This document shows, piece after piece, positions 52,168 to 61,776 of a stretch of DNA of 64,000 nucleotides (positions within the stretch are counted from its first letter, which is position 1; each line of letters opens with the position of its first letter). The notes below the pieces were generated by a model that was given only the letters and a program-made list of their open reading frames with translations, ran no database searches and was not told the DNA's origin. Origin of the DNA: an uncultured Flavobacteriales bacterium (GTDB lineage: Bacteria; Bacteroidota; Bacteroidia; Flavobacteriales_D; Sanyastnellaceae); assembly GCA_905479115.1 (NCBI GenBank), contig CAJQLF010000002.1, positions 1 through 64,000 of the forward strand, read 5' to 3'. The translations under genes and the position numbers were made by a program.

Positions 52168-53442
52168 ATGCCGGATCACGTGGCGCGTCCCCTTCCCGAT
52201 TTGAAATCCCTCTTCGAACGGGAGTCCCACGTCAGCTTGCATTTTGACGCCCACCCTCAAGGACGATGTATCCTGGCCGTTGGAGCGCGGCGGTCGTTTA
52301 TGTGGAATGGCACCGACTCCGATTGTTTGGCTGCGCTGCAGTCCTTTTTGCAATCGAACGGAGAACCTTCCTGGGCCTTTGGATGGCTTGGATATGACCT
52401 CAAAAACGGGATCGAAGTGCTCAAGTCTCAGCGGGTGAATGCCTCTGCTTTTCCCACCTTACACTGGGTTGAACCCCGGATTGTCATTGAATGGGGCGGA
52501 GAGCGAGTACGAGCAGAAGTGGTGCACGGTGCAGATGAACCCGAGGTACCGCAGCTCCTGACTGAAATCGCCCAGCCCCAATCAAACATCCCCGAAGCTC
52601 CGGGCATTTCATTGCTCCCCAGGTGGGACGCCAGTACCTATTTGCAGCGTGCACACCGCGTCAAAAAACACATTCAGCGAGGAGATATATACGAAATGAA
52701 CCTCTGCCAGGAATGGTCAGCAAACCGGGAACTGCCCTCTGCATGGGAAGCTTTTGTGCGCTTGCATCAACTCACAGAGCCTCCGTACGCAGCACTAGTC
52801 AAGGCCGGGGAGTACCACGTACTGTGTGGCTCGCCAGAATTGTTTTTGAAGAGGCGAGGAGATGTGCTTGTTTCTTCACCCATCAAGGGCACCATTCGGC
52901 GCGGCGACTCTCCAGAAGAGGACGATGCATTGGCGCATCAATTGCAAAATGACCCCAAAGAGCGAGGTGAAAATGTCATGATTTGCGATTTGGTTCGAAA
53001 CGATTTTAGTCGCGTTGCCCAGCCCGGCTCTGTGAACGTCCCTGAGTTGTTCGGCATCCATCGGTTCCGCACAGTGCATCAAATGATATCCACGGTCCAA
53101 TGCAAAATTCGGCCCGAGTGCACGGTGGAGGATATTCTCAGAGCAACTTTCCCCATGGGATCCATGACCGGAGCCCCCAAAATTCGGGCCATGGAAATCA
53201 TCGACGAGTTGGAGGGTAGCCGCCGAGGAGTGTATTCAGGCAGTGTGGGCTTTTTCCGTCCCAATGGGGACTTTGATTTAAATGTCGTTATTCGAAGCAT
53301 CTTGTACAACGCGGCCATGCCGCGCATTTCGATGCACGTCGGAGGGGCCATCACGGCTCTGAGCGATCCCGAAAAAGAATACGAGGAGTGCCTGCTGAAA
53401 GCCAAGGCCATGCTTCAAACCTTGCAAGGCGATGCGAAATAA
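52168..53442 (+). CDS. pabB: Aminodeoxychorismate synthase component I
   Basis: PabB aminates chorismate to 4-amino-4-deoxychorismate for folate. The 424-residue chorismate-binding protein has CGSPELFLKRRG, then SPIKGTIRRG, whose lysine (where anthranilate synthase has alanine) indicates PabB rather than TrpE, and the metal-site segments PMGSMTGAPKIRAMEIIDELE and RRGVYSGSVGF. A pabA-type glutaminase is not in the window. It starts 3 bases after lpdA and overlaps tilS by 11 bases, so these genes are coupled although functions differ. Confidence 0.92.
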   Translation: MPDHVARPLPDLKSLFERESHVSLHFDAHPQGRCILAVGARRSFMWNGTDSDCLAALQSFLQSNGEPSWAFGWLGYDLKNGIEVLKSQRVNASAFPTLHWVEPRIVIEWGGERVRAEVVHGADEPEVPQLLTEIAQPQSNIPEAPGISLLPRWDASTYLQRAHRVKKHIQRGDIYEMNLCQEWSANRELPSAWEAFVRLHQLTEPPYAALVKAGEYHVLCGSPELFLKRRGDVLVSSPIKGTIRRGDSPEEDDALAHQLQNDPKERGENVMICDLVRNDFSRVAQPGSVNVPELFGIHRFRTVHQMISTVQCKIRPECTVEDILRATFPMGSMTGAPKIRAMEIIDELEGSRRGVYSGSVGFFRPNGDFDLNVVIRSILYNAAMPRISMHVGGAITALSDPEKEYEECLLKAKAMLQTLQGDAK

Positions 53443-54403
53443 CCGCCACGGGCTCGTCCAACACCTCCAATCGTGGGCGAAGCTTCACCATGTAGATGCC
53501 GATGCCATTCTGGTGGTGGGCGTAAGCGGTGGTTTGGACTCCATGGTCCTGGCTGAAACATGCTTGCGTGCGGGGTTTAACCTGCACGTAGCACACATTA
53601 ATTATGGCCTTCGGGGGGGAGAATCTGATGGCGATGCGACCGCCGTTAAGTCCTGGTGCGAGGCTGCGGGTATTCCTTTTTTTGCGCATCAAGCTAAAAT
53701 CGAAAAGGCCCCCGATGGCATTCAAGCAGAGGCGAGGAAGATCCGCTATGCATTTTTCGAATCCCTGCGCATTCAATTGGCAGAAACGACCGGATTGAAT
53801 GCTTATGTCGTGACGGCCCATCACGCAAACGATCAAGCCGAAACCGTGATGCTGCAGTTAATGCGCTCTTCCAATCCTCTGTCCCTTTCAGGCATGCGAC
53901 CGCACGATGCAAAACGTCATTTGTTGCGTCCGTTCTTAACGATTACCAAATCCCAATTGGCAGCGTATGCCCGCGATTGGGACGTAAGTTTTCGCGAAGA
54001 CTCGTCGAACGCCAAACACGACTATTTGCGCAACCGCATTCGCCATGAAGCCCTGCCCCAAATGGAGTCGATGCGAGAAGGGACCAATGAGCACCTCGCT
54101 CGCTGGGCAGAGCGGTTTCAGCCAATTGCTACTTACCTCCAAAGTGAAATCGAACAAGCGAGAAGCCGTTGTTGGGAATCCCTCGAAGACAGAGGCGTGC
54201 TGCACCTCGATGCATGGGTCGATGAACCGCTGCATATGGAAGTGCTCTTCGGCTTAGCTCAAGACCATAAAATCGGGGCGCGCGCCGTTCGCGAAGTCTC
54301 TGCACTAACCGAACGACTCGTCGAATCAGGAGCTGCATTCCAAACCGCACACGTCCGGATAGTGCGCAAAAAACGCACGTTGCACTGGACCGTCTTACCT
54401 TGA
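53432..54403 (+). CDS. tilS: tRNA(Ile)-lysidine synthase
   Basis: TilS converts C34 of the CAU-anticodon tRNA-Ile to lysidine, needed to read AUA. The 323-residue protein has the PP-loop SGGLDSMVLAETC near residue 30, NYGLRGGESDGD, the TAHHANDQAETVMLQLMRSSNPLSL signature split over about 130-155, and RPFLTITKSQLAAYA with SNAKHDYLRNRIRHE. It is about 100 residues shorter than E. coli TilS and lacks the last C-terminal domain; short forms exist. Start overlaps pabB by 11 bases. Confidence 0.93.
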   Translation: MRNNRHGLVQHLQSWAKLHHVDADAILVVGVSGGLDSMVLAETCLRAGFNLHVAHINYGLRGGESDGDATAVKSWCEAAGIPFFAHQAKIEKAPDGIQAEARKIRYAFFESLRIQLAETTGLNAYVVTAHHANDQAETVMLQLMRSSNPLSLSGMRPHDAKRHLLRPFLTITKSQLAAYARDWDVSFREDSSNAKHDYLRNRIRHEALPQMESMREGTNEHLARWAERFQPIATYLQSEIEQARSRCWESLEDRGVLHLDAWVDEPLHMEVLFGLAQDHKIGARAVREVSALTERLVESGAAFQTAHVRIVRKKRTLHWTVLP

Positions 54404-54408
54404 AGCCC

Positions 54409-55107
54409 ATGGACAGCATCGGCTCCTCACCACACCGTCAGCGCGCCCTGCGGATTTACCTGATCCTCGCGGCACTTTTTATGGCCAGCTTGGTTGCTTG
54501 CAATCTGATTTTTCGAAAGTTCTTTCATTGGAGTCCGATTGAAGGGCTCACCTTTGAACAGAGCGTCGGGCTTCTGCCTTATCCCATAACCTTCCTGGTC
54601 ACCGACTTGATTTCGGAGTGCTTTGGACGGCGGCGTGCCAATGAAGTGGTCCTTGGCGGATTGTTTGCCAGCGCCTTCACCTTGATCATCGTGAGTGTGA
54701 GTCAATCGGTACCGGCAGCAGCGTGGTCACCTGTGAGCGATGCAGAATTTGATCATGTTTTTGGCTCTACAATTGTTGCGGTCAGTGCTTCCATGGCCGC
54801 CTATTTATTGGCTCAATTTCTCGACGTGCGGTTGTTTCATTTCTGGAAACGAAAAACCAAAGGCAAAAAACTCTGGCTCAGAAACAACCTCAGCACGATT
54901 CCGTCTCAATTCATTGATACGTTTACCGTGCTTTTTTTAATGTGCATGTTGGAGCAAATTGAATGGGCGCTCTTTACTACACTCTTGCTCAACGGCTTTC
55001 TCTTCAAAGTCCTTGTGGCCCTCGTCGATACGCCATTGGTCTACTTGGGTAGCTGGCTGATTCGGCGGCCTTTTGGGCTGGCTTTGGGAGAAGAAATTGA
55101 ACTCTAA
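54409..55107 (+). CDS. Queuosine precursor transporter (YhhQ/QPTR family)
   Basis: YhhQ imports 7-cyano-7-deazaguanine or preQ1 for queuosine in tRNA. The 232-residue protein has six predicted helices and family motifs PYPITFLVTDLISECFG, RRRANEVVLGGLFAS, the conserved RNNLSTIPSQFIDTFTV and DTPLVYLGSWLIRR. The ATG at 54409 is used; a TTG nine bases upstream overlaps the tilS stop. Next to tilS it forms a small tRNA-modification pair. dusB elsewhere in the window also modifies tRNA. Confidence 0.92.
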   Translation: MDSIGSSPHRQRALRIYLILAALFMASLVACNLIFRKFFHWSPIEGLTFEQSVGLLPYPITFLVTDLISECFGRRRANEVVLGGLFASAFTLIIVSVSQSVPAAAWSPVSDAEFDHVFGSTIVAVSASMAAYLLAQFLDVRLFHFWKRKTKGKKLWLRNNLSTIPSQFIDTFTVLFLMCMLEQIEWALFTTLLLNGFLFKVLVALVDTPLVYLGSWLIRRPFGLALGEEIEL

Positions 55108-55166
55108 CAGTCATTGGCCATTGTCCGAGCGGAAACCGCCGTTCTGCGTTTTATATTCGCGGTGCT

Positions 55167-57671
55167 ATGAAAAGTTCGAATCTACGCATCCGCCCCATTC
55201 TGTTTCTGTTCAGTTGGCTCCTCGCATTGGGCGGTATTCCTTCGCTACAAGCGCAAATATTAGACCCTGTCAACTGGGTGTTCTCCGCGCACGAAACGGA
55301 TGAATCAGGGTCTGTGGACGTGGTATTCCATGCCTCCGTAGAACCCTGTTGGCACATCTACAGCCAGTTTCTCGATGATCCCAATGGCCCCTTACCGACT
55401 TATTTTGAAGTCAACACCTCGGAAGGCATTGAGAAAATTGGAGCCGTCACCGAATGTGACCCGATCGTAGAGTACGACCCAAATTTCATGATGGATTTGA
55501 AGTTCTTTGAGGAAGAAGTCTATTGGGTTCAGCGGGTGAACGTCGGTAAAAGTGGTGGCGGTAAAGTTTCCGGTTTTTTGAGCTTCATGGTTTGTGATGC
55601 CTCGCGCTGCCTGCCACCTGAGGACATTGATTTCTCTATTGATTTAAGCGACGTGCAGCCTGCACTGGAAACGTATTGTCCTCCGTCTCAGCATCTGTGC
55701 AACAGCCACGGGGATGCGGATGACGCGCACGTTTCAGACGATCCATTTGAAGGATCTGACGGTGCTGAACCCGAAGGAATGGTGGATCCCGTGCACTGGG
55801 ATATTGCTGTATATGACACGCCCAGCGGAGAATCCTTTAATCTTATTTTTCATGCTTCGGTGGATCCATGTTGGCACCTGTACAGTCAATTTTTGGAGCG
55901 CCTCGACGGGCCCATTCCCACCGAATTTCACATCGACTGGCCAGCAGGCTTGGAGCCCATTGGACAGGTAGAGGAGTGCGAGCCCATCCTCCAATTCGAC
56001 CCCAACTTCAACATGGACATCCAAATGTTTGAAGAGGAGGTCTATTTTGTTCAGTCTTTCAAAGCGGCCACTTCACCAAGCACGGAGACAGTTTCAGGTG
56101 CAATCACGTATATGACCTGTGACGACGCGAAATGTACTTTCCCTCCCGATCTCGAGTTTGCAGTGGCCATGGGTGACAAAAAGCCGGCCTCAGCGCAACC
56201 GGATCTATGCCCCGCCTCCCAACATCTTTGTGACCAAGGGAAGGAAGGAACGATAGAAGGCTCTGAGGGCGACGGTGATAAAGAAGAAGGACTCGCAGGA
56301 GTTTTCTTCCTGGGCATGCTGCTCGGTTTTGCTGCACTGCTGACACCCTGCGTCTTCCCGATGATCCCCATGACGGTCAGCTTCTTCACAAAGCAATCAA
56401 AAAACCGCAGCGAAGGAATTCGAAACGCCTTGATTTACGGGCTCTTCATCATCCTAATCTACACTGGATTGGGCTTGCTTCTCACGGCTGTTTTTGGCGT
56501 CGACATCTTGAATGTCATCTCCACGGACCCCTTCTTCAACGTCTTCCTGTTCCTGCTGCTCATCATTTTTGGAGCGAGCTTCCTCGGGGCCTTTGAAATT
56601 CAACTGCCTGCAAGCTGGGCCAACAAAACAGATCAAGCAGCCGACAAAGGTGGGTTGTTGGGCATCTTCTTTATGGCCGCAACCCTCGCGATTGTCTCTT
56701 TTTCTTGCACTGGCCCACTGGTTGGCAGTGCATTGGCTGGAGCGGCCACGGGATCATTTGCCGCCCCCACGGCGGTGATGTTCGGTTTCTCACTGGCTTT
56801 GGCACTGCCATTCATGCTCTTCTCCGCCTTCCCAGGCTGGCTCAATTCGCTGCCACAATCAGGCGGATGGCTGAACAGCGTCAAAGTAGTATTGGGCCTT
56901 CTCGAAATTGGTTTTGCTTTCAAATTCCTCTCCAACGCAGACTTGGTTCTTCAGCTCGGATTAATAGAAAGAGAGCTGTTTATAGCCATTTGGATCGTGA
57001 TTGCGATGTGCATCGCGTTTTACTTATTCGGATGGATTTTGTTCCCGCATGATTCCAAAACGGAACGAATCGGCGTATTCCGATTTTCGATGGGGATGCT
57101 GTTTTTCACCTTGGGCATCTACCTCTTGCCCGGTATGTGGGGTGCCCCGGTGAAACTTATCAGCGGGTTCCCGCCTCCCCTGTTTTATAGCGAGTGGAGT
57201 GGTGGTGGACAGGGCGAATCAGAAAGTGGTGGTCACGTCGAAGCACAGTTTACCGATTTAGAATCGGGCATGAAAGCAGCAAAAGCGGAAGGAAAACCCG
57301 TTCTCCTTGACTTCACAGGCTGGGCGTGTGTTAACTGTCGAAAAATGGAGGAGCAAGTTTGGTCCAAGCCAGAAGTGGCCGACATGCTGCGAAATGACGT
57401 GGTATTGGTTTCCCTTTACGTTGATGAACGACGTGACCTTCCCGAAGCAGAACAACGCGAGGAGAGCTACGGAGGGAAAACGTTCAAAATCAAAACCGTC
57501 GGCAACAAATGGTCCTACTTCCAAGCATCTGAATTCAACACCAATTCCCAGCCCTTTTACGTCCTGCTGGATCACGAAGGAAACGCATTGGGCGGGGGCA
57601 TAGGATATGACCCTGATGCAGAGAAATTTGTCGAATTCCTGGAGACAGGGCTGGCCGCATTCTATCGCTAA
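55167..57671 (+). CDS. DsbD-type thiol:disulfide interchange protein with duplicated N-terminal domain
   Basis: The protein carries electrons from cytoplasmic thioredoxin across the inner membrane to periplasmic thiols. The 834 residues comprise a signal peptide (1-30), two N-terminal DsbD-alpha-like domains (about 31-160 and 205-335) that are near copies, an eight-helix DsbD-beta membrane part with Cys395 in LTPCVFPMIP and Cys514 in SFSCTGPLVG, and a C-terminal thioredoxin domain with Cys721/Cys724 in WACVNCRKME. Each alpha copy has a C-x4-C pair (143/148 and 318/323) and a trailing CPxSQHLC motif. E. coli DsbD has one alpha domain, so this one is extended. A TATATTCG box precedes the ATG. 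Confidence 0.92.
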   Translation: MKSSNLRIRPILFLFSWLLALGGIPSLQAQILDPVNWVFSAHETDESGSVDVVFHASVEPCWHIYSQFLDDPNGPLPTYFEVNTSEGIEKIGAVTECDPIVEYDPNFMMDLKFFEEEVYWVQRVNVGKSGGGKVSGFLSFMVCDASRCLPPEDIDFSIDLSDVQPALETYCPPSQHLCNSHGDADDAHVSDDPFEGSDGAEPEGMVDPVHWDIAVYDTPSGESFNLIFHASVDPCWHLYSQFLERLDGPIPTEFHIDWPAGLEPIGQVEECEPILQFDPNFNMDIQMFEEEVYFVQSFKAATSPSTETVSGAITYMTCDDAKCTFPPDLEFAVAMGDKKPASAQPDLCPASQHLCDQGKEGTIEGSEGDGDKEEGLAGVFFLGMLLGFAALLTPCVFPMIPMTVSFFTKQSKNRSEGIRNALIYGLFIILIYTGLGLLLTAVFGVDILNVISTDPFFNVFLFLLLIIFGASFLGAFEIQLPASWANKTDQAADKGGLLGIFFMAATLAIVSFSCTGPLVGSALAGAATGSFAAPTAVMFGFSLALALPFMLFSAFPGWLNSLPQSGGWLNSVKVVLGLLEIGFAFKFLSNADLVLQLGLIERELFIAIWIVIAMCIAFYLFGWILFPHDSKTERIGVFRFSMGMLFFTLGIYLLPGMWGAPVKLISGFPPPLFYSEWSGGGQGESESGGHVEAQFTDLESGMKAAKAEGKPVLLDFTGWACVNCRKMEEQVWSKPEVADMLRNDVVLVSLYVDERRDLPEAEQREESYGGKTFKIKTVGNKWSYFQASEFNTNSQPFYVLLDHEGNALGGGIGYDPDAEKFVEFLETGLAAFYR

Positions 57672-57743
57672 CTGCAGTCAATTGCTCACCCTCAGTTACA
57701 AAACACCAAAGCCACTTTCGGGATATTTGACCAACTTGCTCGC

Positions 57744-58325
57744 ATGAATCAAAGGAATCGACTAAACGCCCATTTTGACGAAGCTGCGCAATTGTTGGAG
57801 TCCATCCGCAAGCAACCGGACTTCATGGATGCGGTGGAGGCTGCCGGAATTTGCATGAGCACGGTCATTCGTTCGGGAGGGAAAATCATCTCATGCGGGA
57901 ACGGAGGATCCATGAGTGATGCCATGCATTTTGCTGAAGAATTGAGCGGCCGATACCGCGATGATAGGCCGGGTCTTCCCGCCATCGCTTGCAGCGATCC
58001 CAGTCACATTACATGTGTCGGCAACGATTATGGATTTGACCAGATCTTTGCGCGGTATGTTGAGGCCATTGGCCGCCCGGGCGATTGCTTGGTCGGTATC
58101 TCCACAAGCGGAAACAGCGCCAACGTAATTGAAGCCGCCAAACGTGCGCGGGCACAAGGCATGAAAGTGATTGGTCTGACAGGGCGCGGTGGAGGAGCTT
58201 TAAAGCCCTTGTGTGATATAGTAGTCGATGTGCCCTGGGAAGGCTTTGCGGACCGGGTGCAAGAGGTTCACATCAAGGTCATTCATTCTTGGATTGACCT
58301 CATCGAGCGCGCTCACTCGTCCTAA
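57744..58325 (+). CDS. gmhA: Phosphoheptose (sedoheptulose-7-phosphate) isomerase
   Basis: GmhA converts sedoheptulose 7-phosphate to D-glycero-D-manno-heptose 7-phosphate, the first step of ADP-heptose synthesis. The 193-residue SIS-domain protein has [44 protein letters not shown] and the phosphate loop [16 protein letters not shown], then [13 protein letters not shown]. It fits with rfaE2 at 6.8 kb. The next gene begins 5 bases after its stop, so it shares a transcript with comM. Confidence 0.95.
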   Translation: MNQRNRLNAHFDEAAQLLESIRKQPDFMDAVEAAGICMSTVIRSGGKIISCGNGGSMSDAMHFAEELSGRYRDDRPGLPAIACSDPSHITCVGNDYGFDQIFARYVEAIGRPGDCLVGISTSGNSANVIEAAKRARAQGMKVIGLTGRGGGALKPLCDIVVDVPWEGFADRVQEVHIKVIHSWIDLIERAHSS

Positions 58326-58330
58326 CTGCC

Positions 58331-59893
58331 ATGCTGGTTACTACGTATGGGATTGGCTTTGCCAATCACAACGGGCAAGTTGTGTCCGTTCAATTGCACA
58401 AATCAAGGGGCGCTAGATTTCATGTTTCAGGCATTCCTTGGTCGGAGGCTCGCAAAATTCTTTCACGCATCTTCGCCGCGTTTGAACACACGGGATATGC
58501 TCGGCCAACAGGTGCCTTCACCTTGCTCGTAAGCCCAACGGATAAATTAGAGCGCATGGCAACGCTTGATGTTCCCATTGCATTGACTTTCCTAGCCGCC
58601 ATGGGCGAAATTCCTGCCGAAGCCATTCGAGAGGTAATTTCCATGGGTGAAATGGAATTGGACGGTTCCATTCGGCCATTTGAGTCACCTTGGGCGCTTC
58701 TGAATCCCGAACCCCATCAAATGCCATCGGTTAACCGTATGTGCCTTTTGCCTGCTGGCCCCGGCTCCAGTTGCTACGCAGATCTGCACCCGCGCTCCAT
58801 TCATCTGGCGGCACACCTGACGAGCATCGCACGTCATTTTCAGCAAGGAGCTCCGCTTCCGATGATTCGAACCAAGAAGCCCTGGCGATGTCGCCTGAAG
58901 TGGGAACCTCAAGCCCCGTCCATTTTTGAATCGTTAGAGCTCAACGAGATCCAACGTAAAACGCTCTTGGTAGCCGCTGCAGGAAACCTGTCGCTGATGA
59001 TGATTGGCTCTCCAGGAACAGGCAAATCTCAAATGGCACGGGCTGTTCATGAATTGCTCCCCATCCTTGATGAGTCCGCATCGGCCCAATTACAGTCCTT
59101 CCATCGTATGCGAGGAGAGCCGTATGCCTTGCAAGAAGTGCCGCCCTTCCGCTCTCCACATCACCGTTCAAGTTCCAATGGTCTTGTCGGAAGTTGGCGC
59201 CGAGACAAGGCATGGATGCCCGGCGAACTGAGCCTCGCCGAAGGCGGGGTGCTGTGCCTCGACGAGTTCACCGAATTTTCACGCGACTGCATTGAGTCTC
59301 TGCGCGGGCCTATGGAATTTGGAACCTTGAGTATATCACGTGCCCACGGTGGACAAACCGTCGGTGTCAGCGCACTGATCATTGCTACCTCCAACCCGTG
59401 CCCATGCGGTCATTTTCATGAAGGTGGAAATCGATGTTCGTGCACTTCAGGTCGTGTGCAAAACTACCTCAAGCGAATCTCTGGCCCTGTGATGGAGAGA
59501 TTCACATTGCACCTGGAAACGCAAAATCAGTCTCTCATTGGCCCACTCTCTGAAATTTCATTGTCCACTGCTCGCGAGTGCACGAAACGATGCAGGTTAG
59601 CGCTTCAAAGTAAATCATCCTGGTCTTGGTCTGCCGAAGCCATTGACACTTTGCAACGGCATGTTCGACTTCATCGCGTATCACCGCGAGGTCGGCAAAA
59701 AATCGAAACCATCGCCACCGTCCATGCATTGGTAGAACATTTCTTTGCAAAACGTGCGGAGAGCAAGGGAGATGCCGCCATAAAAATCTCCCCGTCGGAT
59801 GTCCGCTTTGCTGGGCAAATGCGCATCTTTGATCGACCGAACTGGTGGAGTTTTGACCAATCCCGGTCTTCTATCGAACTGAACAATGCCTGA
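58331..59893 (+). CDS. comM: ComM/YifB-family AAA+ ATPase
   Basis: ComM is a hexameric helicase that promotes branch migration during natural transformation; YifB is the same family. The 520-residue protein has the N-terminal Lon-like/ChlI domain (ALTFLAAMGEIP), the AAA+ core with Walker A GSPGTGKSQMAR (near residue 230), Walker B and sensor segments GGVLCLDEFTEFSRD and TSNPCPCGHF with a cysteine-rich loop (CPCG, CSC), and the C-terminal RVSPRGRQKIETIATVHAL. The gene follows gmhA by 5 bases and overlaps the next start by 8. Its presence does not by itself show competence. Confidence 0.93.
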   Translation: MLVTTYGIGFANHNGQVVSVQLHKSRGARFHVSGIPWSEARKILSRIFAAFEHTGYARPTGAFTLLVSPTDKLERMATLDVPIALTFLAAMGEIPAEAIREVISMGEMELDGSIRPFESPWALLNPEPHQMPSVNRMCLLPAGPGSSCYADLHPRSIHLAAHLTSIARHFQQGAPLPMIRTKKPWRCRLKWEPQAPSIFESLELNEIQRKTLLVAAAGNLSLMMIGSPGTGKSQMARAVHELLPILDESASAQLQSFHRMRGEPYALQEVPPFRSPHHRSSSNGLVGSWRRDKAWMPGELSLAEGGVLCLDEFTEFSRDCIESLRGPMEFGTLSISRAHGGQTVGVSALIIATSNPCPCGHFHEGGNRCSCTSGRVQNYLKRISGPVMERFTLHLETQNQSLIGPLSEISLSTARECTKRCRLALQSKSSWSWSAEAIDTLQRHVRLHRVSPRGRQKIETIATVHALVEHFFAKRAESKGDAAIKISPSDVRFAGQMRIFDRPNWWSFDQSRSSIELNNA

Positions 59894-60428
59894 CATGTCA
59901 CAACCGAAACCTCTTATTCTGTCCTGCAGAGGTCATGCACCTCAAATCGATGAAACGTGCTGGCTTGCACCCAATGCAACCGTCGTTGGCCAAGTTTCAC
60001 TCGGCCCGAATTCATCCTGCTGGTTTCAATCCGTCATCCGGGGGGATGTTGCTCCCATCAAGATTGGGCACCGAGTCAATATTCAAGACGGGGCAATCAT
60101 CCATGGAACATTTGAGCAAAGTGAAACCGTCATCGAAGACGATGTTAGCATTGGCCATCAAGCTGTCGTTCATGGCGCGCACATCAAATGCGGAGCCTTG
60201 ATTGGCATGGGAGCTATTGTCATGGATGGAGCTGTTGTGGGAGCGCACGCGGTCGTTGCTGCTGGAGCTGTGGTGCTGGCTCAAACTGTGATTCCAGACC
60301 AAACATTGTGGGCAGGCGTTCCCGCCAAACAGCGTGGCGATGTCAAGCCCGAATTGCAGCGACACTTGGCCGCGACTTCAGCCCGGTACGTAGAATACGC
60401 TGAGTGGTTCAATCCAGAAGAGAGCTGA
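59886..60428 (+). CDS. Gamma-carbonic anhydrase-like hexapeptide-repeat protein
   Basis: The 180-residue protein is a left-handed beta-helix with repeated hexapeptides (VVGQVSLGPNSS, NIQDGAIIHGT, DVSIGHQAVVHGA). It keeps the three zinc histidines His73, His91 and His96 with the five-residue spacing of gamma-carbonic anhydrases, and ends with the GVPAKQRGDV helix. Activity in this YrdA/PaaY-like subgroup is variable, so carbonic anhydrase function is likely but not certain. The start overlaps comM by 8 bases; the 3' end overlaps the converging murI by 20. Confidence 0.9.
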   Translation: MPDMSQPKPLILSCRGHAPQIDETCWLAPNATVVGQVSLGPNSSCWFQSVIRGDVAPIKIGHRVNIQDGAIIHGTFEQSETVIEDDVSIGHQAVVHGAHIKCGALIGMGAIVMDGAVVGAHAVVAAGAVVLAQTVIPDQTLWAGVPAKQRGDVKPELQRHLAATSARYVEYAEWFNPEES

Positions 60429-61215
60429 GTTTCCGCTCCTGCAAGGTGATTGGTGATGCATAGAACCGCTGAGCACCGCGGGCAAATGAATCGGTCAAAT
60501 CAGAAACAAGGAATCGCTGAGAAGTTGACGATGGTATTTCCGCTCCATCGACCAACTGCTCCTGAATAGCTGATCGCAAAGCCTGGGCTACAACATTTGC
60601 ACTGTCTATCAACTCAACATGCGATGGCAGTTGAGCTGAAATTTGATCAGCGATCAGAGGATAATGTGTGCAACCCAGAATGATGGCTTGGACGGAGTCG
60701 AACGCTCCTTCACCGAGGTAAGCCTCAATGAGCGCAGAGGAAACCCGACCGTGTTGGAAGCCTTCTTCAATGGCCGAGGCCAGCAAAGGAGTTGCCTTCG
60801 CTTGAGCCGTAAACCCTGCCTCATGAAGTAACTGCTGATACCAACCTGATGCAATGGTCGCTCGAGTGCCAATGACGCCAATCGCACCCCGTTCGTACTT
60901 CGATTGCACCCAATTGACCGCGGGCGTTACAACATCGATTACTGGAATCCCAGGGCCCGCTGCGGACCGTATCGCATCTAGTGCATTGGACGAAGCGCTA
61001 TTGCATGCCACCACAAGAGAGCCACAACCTAAATCCAATAACTCCCGCGCAATGCGCACTGAATAACGCTGGATTAGTGTTGCACTTTTTTCCCCGTAAG
61101 GGAGGTGCGCCGTATCACCAAAATAGACAATGGGATGGCCGGGGATGGCCTCAGAAACGGCTCTCGCCACCGTCAAACCTCCAATTCCGGAGTCGAATAT
61201 CCCTATGGGTTTCAT
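60409..61215 (-). CDS. murI: Glutamate racemase
   Basis: MurI makes D-glutamate for peptidoglycan. The 268-residue protein has the opening PIGIFDSGIGGLTVARAV and the two catalytic cysteines Cys71 in VACNSASSNAL and Cys182 in LGCTHYPLIAD, with FGDTAHLPYG between. It follows the two ompH genes in the order bamA-ompH-ompH-murI common in Bacteroidota. Its last 20 bases overlap the 3' end of the gamma-carbonic anhydrase gene. A longer frame past 61215 is not present. Confidence 0.96.
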   Translation of the reverse strand: MKPIGIFDSGIGGLTVARAVSEAIPGHPIVYFGDTAHLPYGEKSATLIQRYSVRIARELLDLGCGSLVVACNSASSNALDAIRSAAGPGIPVIDVVTPAVNWVQSKYERGAIGVIGTRATIASGWYQQLLHEAGFTAQAKATPLLASAIEEGFQHGRVSSALIEAYLGEGAFDSVQAIILGCTHYPLIADQISAQLPSHVELIDSANVVAQALRSAIQEQLVDGAEIPSSTSQRFLVSDLTDSFARGAQRFYASPITLQERKLSSLLD

Positions 61216-61232
61216 CTCCGGTAGACCGCTTC

Positions 61233-61727
61233 TTACATGCCCAATTTGGCGCGCACCATGTCCACCACATTCTCCCCACCCGTATAAACGGTCGCACCAG
61301 AGCTGGTGTCGAAAATATAGGTGAACCCATTTTCGGCACCGACAGCATCAATCGCCTCTTGGACACGCTCAACCATGGGCATCAACAATTCTTGCTCGAG
61401 TTGTGCCAATTCATTTTGGACAGTTGTCCCGAATTCTTGCATCCCTTGATCTAACGCTTGAAGCTCTCGCTCTTTCTGCTGTAAAATCGCTGCCGGCCAA
61501 GTGCTGCCCTTACTTTGGTATTCCGCTAACTTGGTTTGAAAGTCCTGCTGCATGCGCGTCAATTCTGACTCGTACTCTCCCGCCCGAGCTTCAATCGTCG
61601 ACTGGGCCTGGGTCCGCTCTGGCATATTCAGTAAGACCTCCTGCGTATTCAGATGGCCAAACTTCTGGGCAAAGCCCGTAATCGAGAAAGACACCATCAA
61701 TGCAATAACCAATGAAAACTGCTTCAT
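61233..61727 (-). CDS. OmpH/Skp-family periplasmic chaperone, copy 1
   Basis: Skp/OmpH chaperones escort unfolded outer-membrane proteins to BamA. The 164-residue protein has a signal peptide ending SITGFAQKF, then the OmpH start FGHLNTQEVLLNMPE, a long charged coiled coil (AQSTIEARAGEYESELTRMQ) and a C-terminal EAIDAVGAENGFTYIFDTS. It lies between copy 2 and murI in the bamA group. The gap of 49 bases to copy 2 holds no clear promoter. Trimer formation is inferred from the family. Confidence 0.93.
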   Translation of the reverse strand: MKQFSLVIALMVSFSITGFAQKFGHLNTQEVLLNMPERTQAQSTIEARAGEYESELTRMQQDFQTKLAEYQSKGSTWPAAILQQKERELQALDQGMQEFGTTVQNELAQLEQELLMPMVERVQEAIDAVGAENGFTYIFDTSSGATVYTGGENVVDMVRAKLGM

Positions 61728-61776
61728 GAATTTGATCTTAATTGTAATCTGTGTTGGTAAAATTAGTGGATTCTTT

